Shown here: piece by piece, positions 6,318 to 6,977 of the stretch
Position numbering within the stretch: the first letter of the stretch is position 1
Layout: each line of letters starts with the position of its first letter
NCBI GenBank assembly: GCA_945957495.1
Contig: CAMFLG010000165.1
Coordinates: 1-6,977 of the forward strand
Direction of reading: 5' to 3'
DNA length: 6,977 nucleotides
Origin: an uncultured Pseudorhodobacter sp.
GTDB taxonomy: Bacteria; Pseudomonadota; Alphaproteobacteria; Rhodobacterales; Rhodobacteraceae
Translations under genes and position numbers: made by a program
The notes under the pieces: generated by a model
What the model was told of the DNA's origin: nothing
The model's database searches: none
Seen by the model: only the letters and a program-made list of their open reading frames with translations

Positions 6318-6959
6318 TCAGAATCCTGACTTCTGGAACCCTGTAAACATCGTGGTGGCAGTGGCGCCGGATGGCAGCGTCGGGGTGATCCCTGCGCGCA
6401 TGTAGGTGCCCGAGGAAATCGCAACGGTCGACAGATCCCAGGCGGAACTCTCAACGCCGACGTTGAGCAAGGCAGTATAGAGTTCTGCGACACCCGACAT
6501 GCCGCTGCCCAAGGGCGATTTGACCTCTGCCCCAAACAGCGTGGGTTCCAGGAGCGCGCCTCCGTTGATCCGGGTCTTGCGATTGGTTCCGACCTTCAGA
6601 TGCGTCCAGGTCGAATTCGTCAGCTGATGCGTACACCGCGCCGAAGCAGACGTGTTCAGGCTGCAGTTCTTGACGTTGTCGACAGAGATATCGACCGCCG
6701 ATCCCGCCCCGGCCACCACGTTCGGCGGCACATAGACCGATCCGGCTTCTGAGATGACTTTCGCCGAGGGTGAACAGTCACGCAGGGCAAAGCGGGGAAC
6801 ATCGTTCTGGCCCGCGTCTTTGATGGCGTTCTCGTAATCGAGCCATGTGGTCAATCGCCAGTTGCCGCCGCAGTCGATGCCGTCGATGACGACAGACCGG
6901 GGCGCCCGCACGATCCCGCCCGCCGCCAGCGCCGGATTGATCTTGAACTCGAACGCCAT
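6318..6959 (-). CDS. Uncharacterised Ser/Thr/Gly-rich four-cysteine protein, possibly incomplete at its 5' end
   Basis: Not recognised. From ATG 6959 the product has 213 residues, rich in Ser, Thr, Ala, Gly and Val, with alternating hydrophobic stretches that suggest mostly beta structure. Four cysteines (30, 62, 99, 109) sit in the N-terminal half, in IDCGGNW, LRDCSPS, KNCSLN and ARCTHQ; they could pair as disulfides, but no signal peptide or membrane helix is visible. The C-terminus ends TMFTGFQKSGF. The start is uncertain: GGAGGTGAT lies over the ATG rather than 5-9 bases ahead of it, and the frame stays open to the right edge, so this may be the C-terminal part of a longer protein. A virion, pilus or other surface protein is conceivable from composition alone. 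It is followed after 33 bp by the zinc-ribbon gene. Confidence 0.55.
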   Translation of the reverse strand: MAFEFKINPALAAGGIVRAPRSVVIDGIDCGGNWRLTTWLDYENAIKDAGQNDVPRFALRDCSPSAKVISEAGSVYVPPNVVAGAGSAVDISVDNVKNCSLNTSASARCTHQLTNSTWTHLKVGTNRKTRINGGALLEPTLFGAEVKSPLGSGMSGVAELYTALLNVGVESSAWDLSTVAISSGTYMRAGITPTLPSGATATTMFTGFQKSGF

Positions 6960-6966
6960 CACCTCC
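6958..6966 (-). promoter_or_regulatory. Extended Shine-Dalgarno match overlapping the ATG at 6959
   Basis: GGAGGTGAT on the minus strand matches nine bases complementary to the usual 16S rRNA 3' end. It overlaps the putative ATG, leaving no normal spacing. Either initiation is atypical or the true start is elsewhere. Confidence 0.4.
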
Positions 6967-6977
6967 CGGTATGACCC

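Noticed and set aside
6317..6330. GTCAG-AATC-CTGAC hairpin at the end of the 213-residue gene
   Set aside because: Five-bp stem without a T tract, overlapping the stop codon; too weak to call a terminator.
1..6977. tRNA, rRNA, CRISPR array, complete insertion sequence
   Set aside because: Looked for by eye on both strands; no cloverleaf, no regularly spaced repeat array and no transposase-like frame was seen.

Overview
The window looks like chromosomal DNA of a member of the Rhodobacterales (Rhodobacter/Paracoccus/Tabrizicola-like Alphaproteobacteria). This is inferred from the high GC content of the core genes (about 65-73% in sampled lines), the dprA-topA gene order, and the style of the encoded DprA, TopA and GabT proteins. 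No rRNA or tRNA is present to fix the genus.

Layout, left to right. (1) Positions 1-1303, minus strand: the N-terminal two thirds or so of topA (DNA topoisomerase I), running off the left edge. (2) 1304-1477: a spacer with a candidate sigma70-type topA promoter whose -35 box lies inside a 15-bp inverted repeat. (3) 1478-2632, minus: complete dprA, the ssDNA-binding RecA loader used in DNA uptake. In Rhodobacterales it also serves recipients of gene transfer agent DNA. (4) 2633-2857: a divergent intergenic region with a CtrA-box-like motif on the dprA side and a candidate promoter plus Shine-Dalgarno on the gabT side. (5) 2858-4135, plus: complete gabT, a PLP-dependent 4-aminobutyrate transaminase with all key active-site residues, followed by a strong intrinsic terminator. 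(6) 4214-4241: a 28-bp near-perfect palindrome between two convergent genes. (7) 4246-5844, minus: a 532-residue pentapeptide-repeat membrane protein whose repeat region is clearly poorer in GC than its neighbours. (8) 5845-5975: a short spacer with two 14-bp direct repeats 22 bp apart and a possible tiny leader ORF that ends on the start codon of the pentapeptide gene. (9) 5976-6284 and 6318-6959, minus: two unrecognised genes in tandem, a small two-CxC/CxxC putative zinc-ribbon protein and a Ser/Thr/Gly-rich four-cysteine protein that may continue off the right edge.

The left half is ordinary core genome: DNA topology, DNA processing and GABA catabolism. From about 4200 rightward the character changes to accessory sequence, with a dispersed-repeat-like palindrome, a compositionally distinct repeat protein, a repeat-bearing spacer and orphan genes. 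No complete mobile element, CRISPR array or clearly new multi-gene system is visible. The points most worth checking are the pentapeptide protein with its channel-like membrane domain, the direct repeats next to it, the palindrome, and the two unknown genes at the right end.
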